From Streptomyces californicus (GTDB lineage: Bacteria > Actinomycetota > Actinomycetes > Streptomycetales > Streptomycetaceae), in the NCBI RefSeq assembly GCF_000717645.1, contig NZ_JNZZ01000002.1, positions 496,001 through 560,000 of the forward strand: a DNA stretch of 64,000 bases, given 5' to 3'. The notes under the pieces were generated by a model, which saw nothing but the letters and a program-made list of their open reading frames with translations, made no database searches and was not told where the DNA came from. The position numbers were made by a program, and so were the translations under genes. Below, piece by piece: positions 53,169-60,458 of the stretch (the stretch's first letter is position 1; each line of letters opens with the position of its first letter).

Positions 53169-53657
53169 GTGAACGACGACACACGGCCGCTGGCCGTATT
53201 CGACCTGGACGGCACGCTCGCGGACACCGCCCACCGGCAGCACTTCCTGGAGGGCCCCCGGCGGGACTGGGCCGGGTTCTTCGCCGCGGCCCCGGACGAC
53301 CCGCCGCTCGCGGAGGGCGTCCGGATGGTGCTCGCGAGCGCCGAGGAGTGCCGCATCGTCTATCTCACCGGGCGGCCCGAGCGGTGCCGCCGCGACACCG
53401 TGCGCTGGCTCGACCGGCAGGGGCTTCCGCAGGGCGAACTGCTCATGCGGCGCAACGACGACCGGCGCCCCGCACGCCGGACGAAGCTGGACGTTCTGAA
53501 GCGGTTGGGGCGGTCGCGCCCGGTGCGCGTGCTCGTGGACGACGACGAACTCGTCTGTGACGCGGCCGAAGTGGCCGGATTCACTGTGGTACGGGCCCGT
53601 TGGGCCGATCCGTCGGCCGCGCTGAAGGATGCCCAGGAGCGCGAGGGACGCACCTGA
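53169..53657 (+). CDS. HAD-type phosphatase, polynucleotide-kinase-phosphatase-like
   Basis: This 162-aa protein has the four HAD motifs: FDLDGTLADT (motif I, nucleophile Asp), YLTGRPERCRRDT (motif II), a Lys in RRTKLDVLKR (motif III) and VLVDDDELVCDAA (motif IV). The RTKLDVLKRL and cap-free size resemble the phosphatase half of polynucleotide 3'-phosphatase/5'-kinase. Phosphate hydrolysis is likely; the substrate is unknown. GTG 53169 has GGGGGAG upstream. Confidence 0.8.
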   Translation: MNDDTRPLAVFDLDGTLADTAHRQHFLEGPRRDWAGFFAAAPDDPPLAEGVRMVLASAEECRIVYLTGRPERCRRDTVRWLDRQGLPQGELLMRRNDDRRPARRTKLDVLKRLGRSRPVRVLVDDDELVCDAAEVAGFTVVRARWADPSAALKDAQEREGRT

Positions 53658-53677
53658 TCAGGTTCTTCCGGCGGCGA

Positions 53678-53893
53678 TCAGGCGTTCTCGTCGAGTCGGA
53701 AGCCCACCTTCAGGCCGACCTGATAGTGCGCGATTCGGCCATCCTCGATATGCCCGCGGACTTGGTTGATTTCGAACCAATCGAGATTGTGCAACGTTTC
53801 CGCGGCTCTTGCGACGCCGTTCCGGATCGCCTCGTCGATGCCCTCCTGGGAGGTTCCTACGATCTCGGTGACCCGATAGGTGTGGTTCGCCAT
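53678..53893 (-). CDS. Dodecin family flavin-binding protein
   Basis: This 71-aa protein fits dodecin: YRVTEIVGTSQEGIDEAIRNGVARAAETLHNLDWFEINQVRGHIEDGRIAHYQVGLKVGFRL. Dodecins assemble as twelve subunits that store flavin and protect it from light. The flavin-stacking Trp is present (LDWFE), and the following Gln-Val-Arg segment matches the ligand loop. It may buffer flavins for the nearby LLM oxidoreductase, which is only inference. The ATG at 53893 is divergent from the sugar-binding lipoprotein gene. Confidence 0.93.
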   Translation of the reverse strand: MANHTYRVTEIVGTSQEGIDEAIRNGVARAAETLHNLDWFEINQVRGHIEDGRIAHYQVGLKVGFRLDENA

Positions 53894-53981
53894 GGTTTAT
53901 CTCCTCTCCTGTGACCACGGTGCATCAATTCGAGGAGTCCCGCGAGATCGGAGACCGCGGGGATCGGCGCGGGCGAACGCC

Positions 53982-54010
53982 TTGACCTCCCGAATGGTCC
54001 ATACCAAAAT
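53982..54010 (+). promoter_or_regulatory. Promoter of sugar-binding protein with DasR-like operator
   Basis: TTGACC (53982-53987) and CAAAAT (54005-54010) are 17 bp apart. TGGTCCATACCA (53995-54006) sits in the spacer and matches the DasR/YvoA-type dre core TGGTCTAGACCA at 10 of 12 positions. A bound GntR-family repressor would block RNA polymerase. Confidence 0.6.
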
Positions 54011-54098
54011 TCGGCCAACCACCCGTGCGAGCGACGCCCGCAATCCCCCCACATCGGGTCGTGATTCCGTTGTGCCGTTTCGCAGAAGGTGTGACCAC

Positions 54099-55358
54099 GT
54101 GAAGAACCGCATCCTGGCCGGAGCCATCGCGCTCGTCTCGTCCGTCGCGCTCGGCGGATGCGGCTACATATCGGACTCGGGCAGCGGCGGCCGTACGGTG
54201 ACGGTCTGGCTGATGAAGGACAGCGTCTCGCCGGGCTTCCTCGACAAGTTCACCCGCTCGTACGAGGAGGAGAATCCCTCGATCGACCTGGAGTTCAAGA
54301 TCCAGGAGTGGAGCGGCATCGGCCCCAAGATCACCTCCGCGCTGGAGGGCGAGGACGCCCCCGACGTGATCGAGGTGGGGAACACCCAGGTCGCCCAGTA
54401 CGCGGAGAGCGGCGGTCTGCGCGATCTGACCCTGGAGTCGATGCGCGACCTCGGCAGCGACGACTGGCTTCCCGGCCTGGCCCAGCCCGGCAGCATCAAC
54501 GGCGTGCAGTACGGCATCCCCTGGTACGCGGCCAACCGCGTGGTGATCTACAACAAGGACGTCTTCGAGAAGGCGGGCATCGACTCCGTACCGAAGACGC
54601 GGGCCCAGTGGATCGCCGACACCGAGAAGCTCAACAGCCGCGGGAACCAGGGCATATACCTGGCCGGACAGAACTGGTACGTGCTCGCCGGATTCATCTG
54701 GGACGAGGGCGGCGAACTCGCCGACGAGAACGGCGGCGACTGGCAGGGTGCGCTGGACACCCCCGAGGCCCTGGCGGGCATGGAGTTCTACCAGAAGCTC
54801 CAGGCGCTCGGCGACGGCCCGACCGACGCCGACGAGGAAAAGCCCCCGCAGACCGACGTGTTCGCCAAGGGCGATGTCGCCCAGATCATCTCGGTGCCGG
54901 GAAGCGCCGCGCTCATCGAGCAGAAGAATCCCGAACTCAAGGGAAAGCTCGGCTACTTCCCCATCCCCGGAAAGACGTCCAAGGCCCCCGGATCGGTGTT
55001 CACCGGCGGCTCCGACCTGATCGTCCCGAAGAACGCCGACCAGCGCAGCGAGGGCATCGCCGTCGTCAAGGCGCTGGCGAGCGAGAAGTGGCAGACCGAG
55101 CTGGCCCGCAGCATGAGCTACGTCCCCAACAAGGCGAACCTCGCCCATGTCATCGAGGGCGAGGAGGGCACCGCGGCGATGGCGGAGGGCGCCACCCGGG
55201 GCCGTGCCACCCCCAACTCGTCCCACTGGGCCAGGGTCGAGGCGGACAACCCGATCAAGCCGTACATGACGGCCGTGCTGGAGGGCGGCGACCCGGCCGA
55301 GGAGGCCAAGGCCGCCTCCGAGCGCATCACCGCACTGCTCACCGGCACCGGCGGCTGA
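54099..55358 (+). CDS. Sugar ABC transporter solute-binding lipoprotein
   Basis: This 419-aa protein has a lipobox (SSVALGGC, Cys about residue 20) and a group-1 extracellular solute-binding fold: TVWLMKDSVSPGFLDKFTRSYEEENPSIDLEF, GIPWYAANRVVIYNKDVFEKAGI and the C-terminal helix around PIKPYMTAVLEGGDP. The opening WLMK and the DasR-like operator recall DasA-type chitobiose-binding proteins, but the ligand is not proven. No permease or ATPase genes follow within the next several kilobases, so it would have to share the MsiK-energised system with permeases coded elsewhere. The GTG at 54099 has AGAAGGTG upstream. Confidence 0.88.
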   Translation: MKNRILAGAIALVSSVALGGCGYISDSGSGGRTVTVWLMKDSVSPGFLDKFTRSYEEENPSIDLEFKIQEWSGIGPKITSALEGEDAPDVIEVGNTQVAQYAESGGLRDLTLESMRDLGSDDWLPGLAQPGSINGVQYGIPWYAANRVVIYNKDVFEKAGIDSVPKTRAQWIADTEKLNSRGNQGIYLAGQNWYVLAGFIWDEGGELADENGGDWQGALDTPEALAGMEFYQKLQALGDGPTDADEEKPPQTDVFAKGDVAQIISVPGSAALIEQKNPELKGKLGYFPIPGKTSKAPGSVFTGGSDLIVPKNADQRSEGIAVVKALASEKWQTELARSMSYVPNKANLAHVIEGEEGTAAMAEGATRGRATPNSSHWARVEADNPIKPYMTAVLEGGDPAEEAKAASERITALLTGTGG

Positions 55359-55678
55359 TCCGGAACGCGCGAAGCCCGGAACGCGTCGCACGGCCGACCC
55401 GCCACGCACCGCCCGCCTGCGGCGCACCGCCTGCCACGCACCGCCCGTTTGCCCGCCGCGCACCCCCCGCCCCGGCTGGCTCGCGGACGCGCGCCTCCCC
55501 GGGCGTCGGCTCGCGGACGCGCCCCACCACGGCCCGAGTTCCGGGGATTCAGCCTTCGCACATCCGCGCTCCCCGCAGCGGTCACGTCGAATCAAGCCGA
55601 TGACGGAAGAAGTGAGGGGTCGGAACGTCGCGCCCGCGACGGCCCGGCCCCCGACCGCTTCCGTCATCGGAGACCGCC
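55359..55678. other. 320-bp intergenic region with short repeats and a long-range stem
   Basis: Several short direct repeats occur: CCACGCACCGCCCG twice and GGCTCGCGGACGCGC twice. The last 80 bp hold a 13-bp inverted repeat (55597-55609 and 55658-55670). No gene is recognised. The stretch does not show an obvious terminator for the binding-protein gene. Confidence 0.5.
55597..55670 (+). promoter_or_regulatory. 13-bp inverted repeat reaching the ribosome-binding site of the acyltransferase operon
   Basis: CCGATGACGGAAG (55597-55609) and CTTCCGTCATCGG (55658-55670) are perfect complements with a 48-base loop. The 3' arm runs into GGAGA (55669-55673), the likely ribosome-binding site for ATG 55679. 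It may be an RNA switch or an operator pair. Confidence 0.55.
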
Positions 55679-56503
55679 ATGACCGTGCTGCCCGTCGCCC
55701 CGATCCCGGCTCCCTCGCGCGTCCCCGCCCCCGCACCGTCCTCGCCCTCGGCGACCGCCGTCGCCCCGGAACCCGCCTACCGGGTCTCCCTCGCCACCGG
55801 CCGGGAGGAGGTGCGCGCGGCCCAGCGCCTGCGCCACCTCGTCTTCGCCGGAGAACTCGGCGCCCGACTGGACGGGCCCGAACCCGGCCTGGACGGCGAC
55901 GCGTTCGACGCCTACTGCGACCACCTCCTGGTCCGGGAGTCCGCCACCGGCGAGGTCGTGGCCACCTACCGGCTGCTCCCGCCGGACCGGGCCCGGGCGG
56001 CCGGCCGCCTCTACGCGGAGAGCGAATTCGATCTGAGCCGGCTCGCCCCCATCCGCGACGACCTCGTCGAGGTCGGCCGCTCCTGCGTCCACCCCGCGCA
56101 CCGCGACGGCGCGGTCATCGCCCTGATCTGGGCGGGGCTCGCCCGCTACATGGAACGCACCGGCCACACCTGGCTCGCCGGCTGCTGCTCCCTGCCGCTG
56201 GCCGACGGCGGCGCCTCGGCCGCCCGCAGCTGGAACACCGTACGGGCGTCCCACCTCGCGCCCCCGGAGCACTGGGTCACCCCGCACCGCCTGTGGGACT
56301 CCTCCGCGCACGGTACGGAGACCGGCTCCCGGGCCGACCTCCCGCCCCTGCTGCGCGGCTACCTCCGGCTCGGCGCCCAGGTCTGCGGGGCCCCGGCGTA
56401 CGACCCCGACTTCAACGTCGCCGACCTCTACATCCTGCTCTCGATGCGCCGCACGGACCCGCGCTACCTGCGCCACTTCCTCTCCCTGGCCCCGCTGCGA
56501 TGA
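55679..56503 (+). CDS. GNAT-fold N-acyltransferase (OlsB-like)
   Basis: This 274-aa protein has a disordered Pro/Ala N-terminus (about 1-35) and a GNAT-like domain of the hemolysin/ornithine-acyltransferase type. It shows YRVSLATGREEVRAAQRLRHLVFAGELGA, DHLLVRESATGEVVATYRLL and VEVGRSCVHPAHRDGAVIALIW. OlsB uses acyl-ACP to make lyso-ornithine lipid. The next gene is an OlsA-like PlsC acyltransferase overlapping by 4 bp. Together they could make ornithine lipid or a related amino-acid lipid; this is inference from family and order. ATG 55679 has GGAGA upstream. Confidence 0.8.
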   Translation: MTVLPVAPIPAPSRVPAPAPSSPSATAVAPEPAYRVSLATGREEVRAAQRLRHLVFAGELGARLDGPEPGLDGDAFDAYCDHLLVRESATGEVVATYRLLPPDRARAAGRLYAESEFDLSRLAPIRDDLVEVGRSCVHPAHRDGAVIALIWAGLARYMERTGHTWLAGCCSLPLADGGASAARSWNTVRASHLAPPEHWVTPHRLWDSSAHGTETGSRADLPPLLRGYLRLGAQVCGAPAYDPDFNVADLYILLSMRRTDPRYLRHFLSLAPLR

Positions 56504-57507
56504 GCGTGTGGCTGCCCGCCGCCCCGTGCACCCCGCAGGACTGCGCCCGGCACACCGGGGCGGTGCGCGCCCCGCTGCCCGCCGCACTGCGGCTGCTGGC
56601 CGGATGCGGGCTGGTCCTGCTCGGGGTCGCGTGCCTCCCCCCGGTCCGCCTGCTCGGGACCGGTCCGCGTACCCGGCTGACCCAACGGTGGGCGCGCGCG
56701 GTCGTACGGGCCTTCGGCGTACGCGTCACGGTCGGGCGTCACGGGGCGGCCCCGGTCGCCGGCGGTGAACTCGTCGTCGCCAACCACGTCTCCTGGCTCG
56801 ACATTCCGCTGATCGCCTCGGTGCTGCCCGGCCGGACGGTCGCCAAGAGCGAGATCCGGCACTGGCCCCTGCTCGGCCCGCTCGCCGCGCTCGGCGGCAC
56901 CCTGTTCATCGACCGCGACCGGCTCCGCGCCCTGCCCGATGCCGTACGGGACATCGCCGCCGCTCTGCGCTCGGGCTCCCGGGTCGTGGTCTTCCCCGAG
57001 GGCAGTACCTGGTGCGGCCGGGCCGGCGGCACCTTCCGGCCCGCCGTGTTCCAGGCGGCGATCGACGCCGGCGCGACCGTCCGGCCGGTCCGCATCGGCT
57101 ACCGCGCCGGACCGCACGCCCCGGGACCGGCCGCCGGGGCCGTCGCGTTCGTCGGCGCCGATCCGCTCGCCGCCTCCCTGTGGCGGGTGGTGCGGGCGGC
57201 CGGGCTCACCGCCCGCCTCGACGTCCTCCCGCCCCTCCCCGCGGCCGGGGAGAGCGACCGCCGTGCTCTGGCCCGCAGGGCACGGTCGGCCGTCCTCGGA
57301 CCCGGCGGCCCCGCCGCCCCGGTCAGACCGCCGTGGCCAGCGAGAGGGCGAACCGGCCCGCCGCGTCCGTCCACCACTGAGCCGGCCGCATACCGGCGGC
57401 CTCCAGCTCCGCGCGGACGTCCTCCCGCCGGAACTTCGCCGACACCTCCGTACGCAGTTCCTCACCGGCCTCGAACGGCACCACGAGGTCCAGCTCCCGG
57501 ATCTTGA
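56500..57507 (+). CDS. 1-acyl-glycerol-phosphate-type (PlsC/OlsA-like) acyltransferase
   Basis: This 335-aa protein has a hydrophobic N-terminal segment (about 25-48) and a PlsC domain with the HX4D site NHVSWLD, KSEIRHWPLLG and VFPEGSTW. It should transfer an acyl chain, possibly to the lyso-lipid made by the GNAT enzyme before it (4-bp overlap, 56500-56503). After about residue 275 the sequence becomes low-complexity and reads across the opposite egtD gene for 185 bp. That part is probably not functional in both directions, and the true end may be earlier through a frameshift or read-through. Confidence 0.8.
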   Translation: MSVWLPAAPCTPQDCARHTGAVRAPLPAALRLLAGCGLVLLGVACLPPVRLLGTGPRTRLTQRWARAVVRAFGVRVTVGRHGAAPVAGGELVVANHVSWLDIPLIASVLPGRTVAKSEIRHWPLLGPLAALGGTLFIDRDRLRALPDAVRDIAAALRSGSRVVVFPEGSTWCGRAGGTFRPAVFQAAIDAGATVRPVRIGYRAGPHAPGPAAGAVAFVGADPLAASLWRVVRAAGLTARLDVLPPLPAAGESDRRALARRARSAVLGPGGPAAPVRPPWPARGRTGPPRPSTTEPAAYRRPPAPRGRPPAGTSPTPPYAVPHRPRTAPRGPAPGS

Positions 57508-58285
57508 CGGTCAGCGCGCGCCGGGCCCGCAACCGCATCTCGATCCACCGGTCCTCCGGATTCCACACCGCGCGGTGGTCGAAGTCGCCGAGCGCGAAAT
57601 CGGCTCCCAGCTCCCGGTTGACGACGCTCAGCACGTTCTTGTTGAACGCCGCCGTCACCCCGGCCGCGTCGTCGTACGCGGCCACCAGCGTGTCCTCGTC
57701 CTTCACCAGATCCGTGCCCAGAAGCAGCGCGTCGCCGGGGGAGAGCAGGGCGCGCACCGACCGCAGGAACGCCGCCCGCTCCTCCGGCAGCAGATTGCCG
57801 ATCGTGCCGCCGAGGAAGACCACCAGCCGGGGCCCCGGCGTCCCCGGCAGGGCCAGACCGCCGGTGAAGTCGGCGATCAGCGCGTGGACGGACAGTCCGG
57901 GACGCTCGGCGAGCAGCGACTCGGCCGCCCCGGTCAGGGCGCTCTCGCTCACGTCCACGGGGACGTAGCTGTGCAACTCGGGGAGCGCGTCCAGCAGATG
58001 GCGGGTCTTCTCCGAGGAGCCCGAACCCAGCTCGATGACGGTCCTGGCTCCCGAGGCCGCCGCGATCTCCGCGGCGCGGGACTCCAGGATCTCCCGCTCC
58101 GCGCGGGTCGGGTAGTACTCGGGAAGCCGGGTGATCTCCTCGAACAGCTCGCTGCCGCGGGCGTCGTAGAACCACTTCGGCGGCAGCGACTTGGGGTGCC
58201 GGGTCAGGCCGGTGAGGACGTCGGCGCGCAGCGCCGCGCCCGTCGCGTCCTCCGGCAGGGTGCGGGTCAGCAGGAAAGGACTCAC
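57323..58285 (-). CDS. egtD: Histidine N-alpha-methyltransferase EgtD
   Basis: This 320-aa enzyme trimethylates histidine to hercynine in ergothioneine synthesis. It has LPPKWFYDARGSELFEEITRLPEYYPTRAE near the N-terminus, the SAM loop IELGSGSSEKTRHLL and later GTIGNLLPEERAAFL and LVKDEDTLVAAYDD. The conserved C-terminal part includes FNKNVLSVVNRELGADF. The GTG at 58285 overlaps the egtC stop by 4 bp. It is the last gene of egtABCD and overlaps the convergent PlsC-like gene. Confidence 0.95.
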   Translation of the reverse strand: MSPFLLTRTLPEDATGAALRADVLTGLTRHPKSLPPKWFYDARGSELFEEITRLPEYYPTRAEREILESRAAEIAAASGARTVIELGSGSSEKTRHLLDALPELHSYVPVDVSESALTGAAESLLAERPGLSVHALIADFTGGLALPGTPGPRLVVFLGGTIGNLLPEERAAFLRSVRALLSPGDALLLGTDLVKDEDTLVAAYDDAAGVTAAFNKNVLSVVNRELGADFALGDFDHRAVWNPEDRWIEMRLRARRALTVKIRELDLVVPFEAGEELRTEVSAKFRREDVRAELEAAGMRPAQWWTDAAGRFALSLATAV

Positions 58286-59037
58286 GCGGTGGGCTCCTTG
58301 AGCGGGGTGAGCAGGACGTCCGTGCGGGTCGCGACCAGCAGGGTGCGGTCGGGGACCTCGTGCCAGAGCGGGTCGTCGTCGTACGGCTCCGAGGCGACGG
58401 CGGTGCGGCGGCCCGGGACCGTGAGATACCAGAGGGTGTCGCCCCAGGCGGTCGCCGTGATCGTGGCGCCGTCCGTGACGAGCAGGTTGAGGCGGGAGCC
58501 GGGCGCGGCCGCCGCGACCTCGCGGACGGTCTCCGCGACGGCCTCCGGCACGTCGTCCCCGGCCTCGGCGCGGTGGCGGACCAGCGCCCATATCAGCGCC
58601 GAGTCGTTGCGCGCGGCCAGCGACAGGAGCCGCTCGGCGGGCAGCGCCGCGGCCGGACCGGCGAGCGACCCCGGCCAGCCCTTCACCGCCCCGTTGTGGC
58701 TGAACAGCAGCCGCCCCGCGGCGTACGGCGCGGCCGCCGCCTCCCCGTCCGCGCCGGCCTCAGTGGCGTCCCGGACGGCCGCGAGCAGAGCGTGGCTGCG
58801 GACCACCCGGGCCAGATCGGTGAACGTCTCGTCCCCCCAGACGGGACCCCGCCGGCGGTAGCGCCCCGGCTCGGGGTCCCCGTCCGCGTACCAGCCGACC
58901 CCGAAACCGTCCGCGTTGACCGTGCCGTGGCGCTGCATGCGCGGCTCCCACGACTGCCGCACCAACGCGTACTCGGGGCGCAGGAGAACCTCGCCGAGCG
59001 TGACCGGCTCGCCCACGTAGGCGATATGACGGCACAT
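58282..59037 (-). CDS. egtC: Gamma-glutamyl-hercynylcysteine sulfoxide hydrolase EgtC
   Basis: This 251-aa class II glutamine-amidotransferase-like enzyme begins MCRHIAYVG, so Cys2 is the N-terminal nucleophile after Met removal. It also has the motifs QRHGTVNADGFGVGWY and FSHNGAVKGW. It removes the gamma-glutamyl group from the sulfoxide intermediate in ergothioneine synthesis. The ATG at 59037 overlaps the egtB stop by one base (TGATG), and its stop overlaps egtD by 4 bp. No other start fits the Cys2 rule. Confidence 0.95.
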   Translation of the reverse strand: MCRHIAYVGEPVTLGEVLLRPEYALVRQSWEPRMQRHGTVNADGFGVGWYADGDPEPGRYRRRGPVWGDETFTDLARVVRSHALLAAVRDATEAGADGEAAAAPYAAGRLLFSHNGAVKGWPGSLAGPAAALPAERLLSLAARNDSALIWALVRHRAEAGDDVPEAVAETVREVAAAAPGSRLNLLVTDGATITATAWGDTLWYLTVPGRRTAVASEPYDDDPLWHEVPDRTLLVATRTDVLLTPLKEPTA

Positions 59038-60458
59038 CAGGCGTCCCGCGCGGTACGGAAGCCGGAGAAGATCTGCCGCCGCACGGGCAGGTCCCAGTTG
59101 CGGAAGGTGCCCCGGCAGGCGACCCGGTCGACGGCGAACGAACCGCCGCGCAGCACCTTGTGTCCCGGACCGAAGAACACCTGCGAGTACTCCCGGTAGG
59201 GGAACGCCACGAACCCCGGGTAGGGCAGGAAGTCGCTGGACGTCCACTCCCACACGTCGCCGATCAACTGCCCGGCGCCGGAGGGCGAGCGCCCCTGCGG
59301 ATACGCCCCCGACCGCGCCGGACGCAGATGGCGCTGGCCCAGATTGGCGTGGGCCGGGGTCGGGTCCTCGTCGCCCCACGGGTAGCGCCGGGACCGCCCG
59401 GAGACCGGGTCGTGCCGGGCGGCCTTCTCCCACTCGCTCTCCGTGGGCAGCCGCCGCCCCGCCCAGCGGGCGTACGCGTCGGCCTCGTACCAGCTGACGT
59501 GCAGCACCGGCTCGTCGTCCGGCACCGGTTCGGTCACCCCGAACCGGCGGCGCAGCCACTGGCCCGCCTCGCGCCGCCAGAACAGCGGTGCCTCCAGCGC
59601 GTGTTCGCGGACCATGGCCCAGCCCTCGGGGGCCCACCAGCGTTCGTCGCGGTAGCCGCCCTCCTCGACGAAACGGAGGTACGCGCCACAGGTGACCGGC
59701 GCGGTGTCCAGGTGGAAGGCCGCCACCTCGCGTTCGTGCGCGGGGCGTTCGTTGTCCAGGGCCCATGGCTCGGCGGAGGTGCCCATCGTGAACGGGCCGC
59801 CGGGAACGAGGACTTCGACGGGCAGGGTCTCGTCGCCGGCGGGCGCGGGCGGCGGGGGAGCGGTGAGCGCGGCCGGCCCCGACCGGAGCTGATGCGTGAT
59901 CAGCATGGTCTCGTCGTGCTGCTGTTCGTGCTGGGCGATCATCCCGAAGGCGAACCCGGCCCGCTCCAGCGGCCGTCCGCCCCCGTGCAGCGGGGCGGCC
60001 TCCAGGAGATCCAGCGCCCGGCCCCGTACGTCCGAGGCGTACGTCCGGGCCTCGGCGGGGTCCAGCAACGGCAGCGAGGGGCGTGAGGCGCGCGAGTGCT
60101 CGAAGGCGTTGTACAGGCCGTCGATCTCCGGACGCAGCGCCTCCCGGCCGCCCACGGCGCGGAGCAGCCACTGCTCCTCCTGGTTGCCGATGTGCGCCAG
60201 GTCCCAGACCAGCGGCGACATCAACGGCGAGTGCTGAGCGGTCAGTTCGCCGTCGTCCACACTGTCGGTGAGCAGCGCGGTGCGGTCCCGCGCGGCGACC
60301 AGGGCGTCGAGGGCCCTTCGCCGCAGGGCCTCCGGATCGACGTCCGCCGCGACCGGGAAACCGGCCGACGCGGCGGAGTGCTCCGGATCGTAACCGTCGG
60401 AACGCTCGCGGCGCCCGGCGCCGGTGCGGTTCTCGGCGTTCTCGTCGTGCTCGTTCAT
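59037..60458 (-). CDS. egtB: Ergothioneine sulfoxide synthase EgtB
   Basis: This 473-aa non-heme iron enzyme has a DinB-like N-terminal domain and a C-terminal FGE-sulfatase domain. The iron histidines are in LAHIGNQEE and IAQHEQQHDETM (HxxxHxE). The catalytic domain shows GGPFTMGTS, VSWYEADAYARWAGRRLPTESEWEKAAR and VWEWTSSDF with CRGTFRNWDLP. It joins hercynine and gamma-glutamyl-cysteine with O2. The first 35 residues are poorly ordered and acidic. ATG 60458 overlaps the egtA stop by 4 bp. Confidence 0.95.
   Translation of the reverse strand: MNEHDENAENRTGAGRRERSDGYDPEHSAASAGFPVAADVDPEALRRRALDALVAARDRTALLTDSVDDGELTAQHSPLMSPLVWDLAHIGNQEEQWLLRAVGGREALRPEIDGLYNAFEHSRASRPSLPLLDPAEARTYASDVRGRALDLLEAAPLHGGGRPLERAGFAFGMIAQHEQQHDETMLITHQLRSGPAALTAPPPPAPAGDETLPVEVLVPGGPFTMGTSAEPWALDNERPAHEREVAAFHLDTAPVTCGAYLRFVEEGGYRDERWWAPEGWAMVREHALEAPLFWRREAGQWLRRRFGVTEPVPDDEPVLHVSWYEADAYARWAGRRLPTESEWEKAARHDPVSGRSRRYPWGDEDPTPAHANLGQRHLRPARSGAYPQGRSPSGAGQLIGDVWEWTSSDFLPYPGFVAFPYREYSQVFFGPGHKVLRGGSFAVDRVACRGTFRNWDLPVRRQIFSGFRTARDA

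Noticed and set aside
49564..53172. 1202-codon open frame opposite the UvrA-like and LLM genes
   Set aside because: Rich in Arg, His, Pro and Gln repeats from reading antisense high-GC codons; no start signal.
55600..56499. Long in-frame upstream extension of the PlsC-like gene
   Set aside because: It overlaps the whole GNAT gene in another frame; the ATG at 56500 in the 4-bp overlap is the real start.
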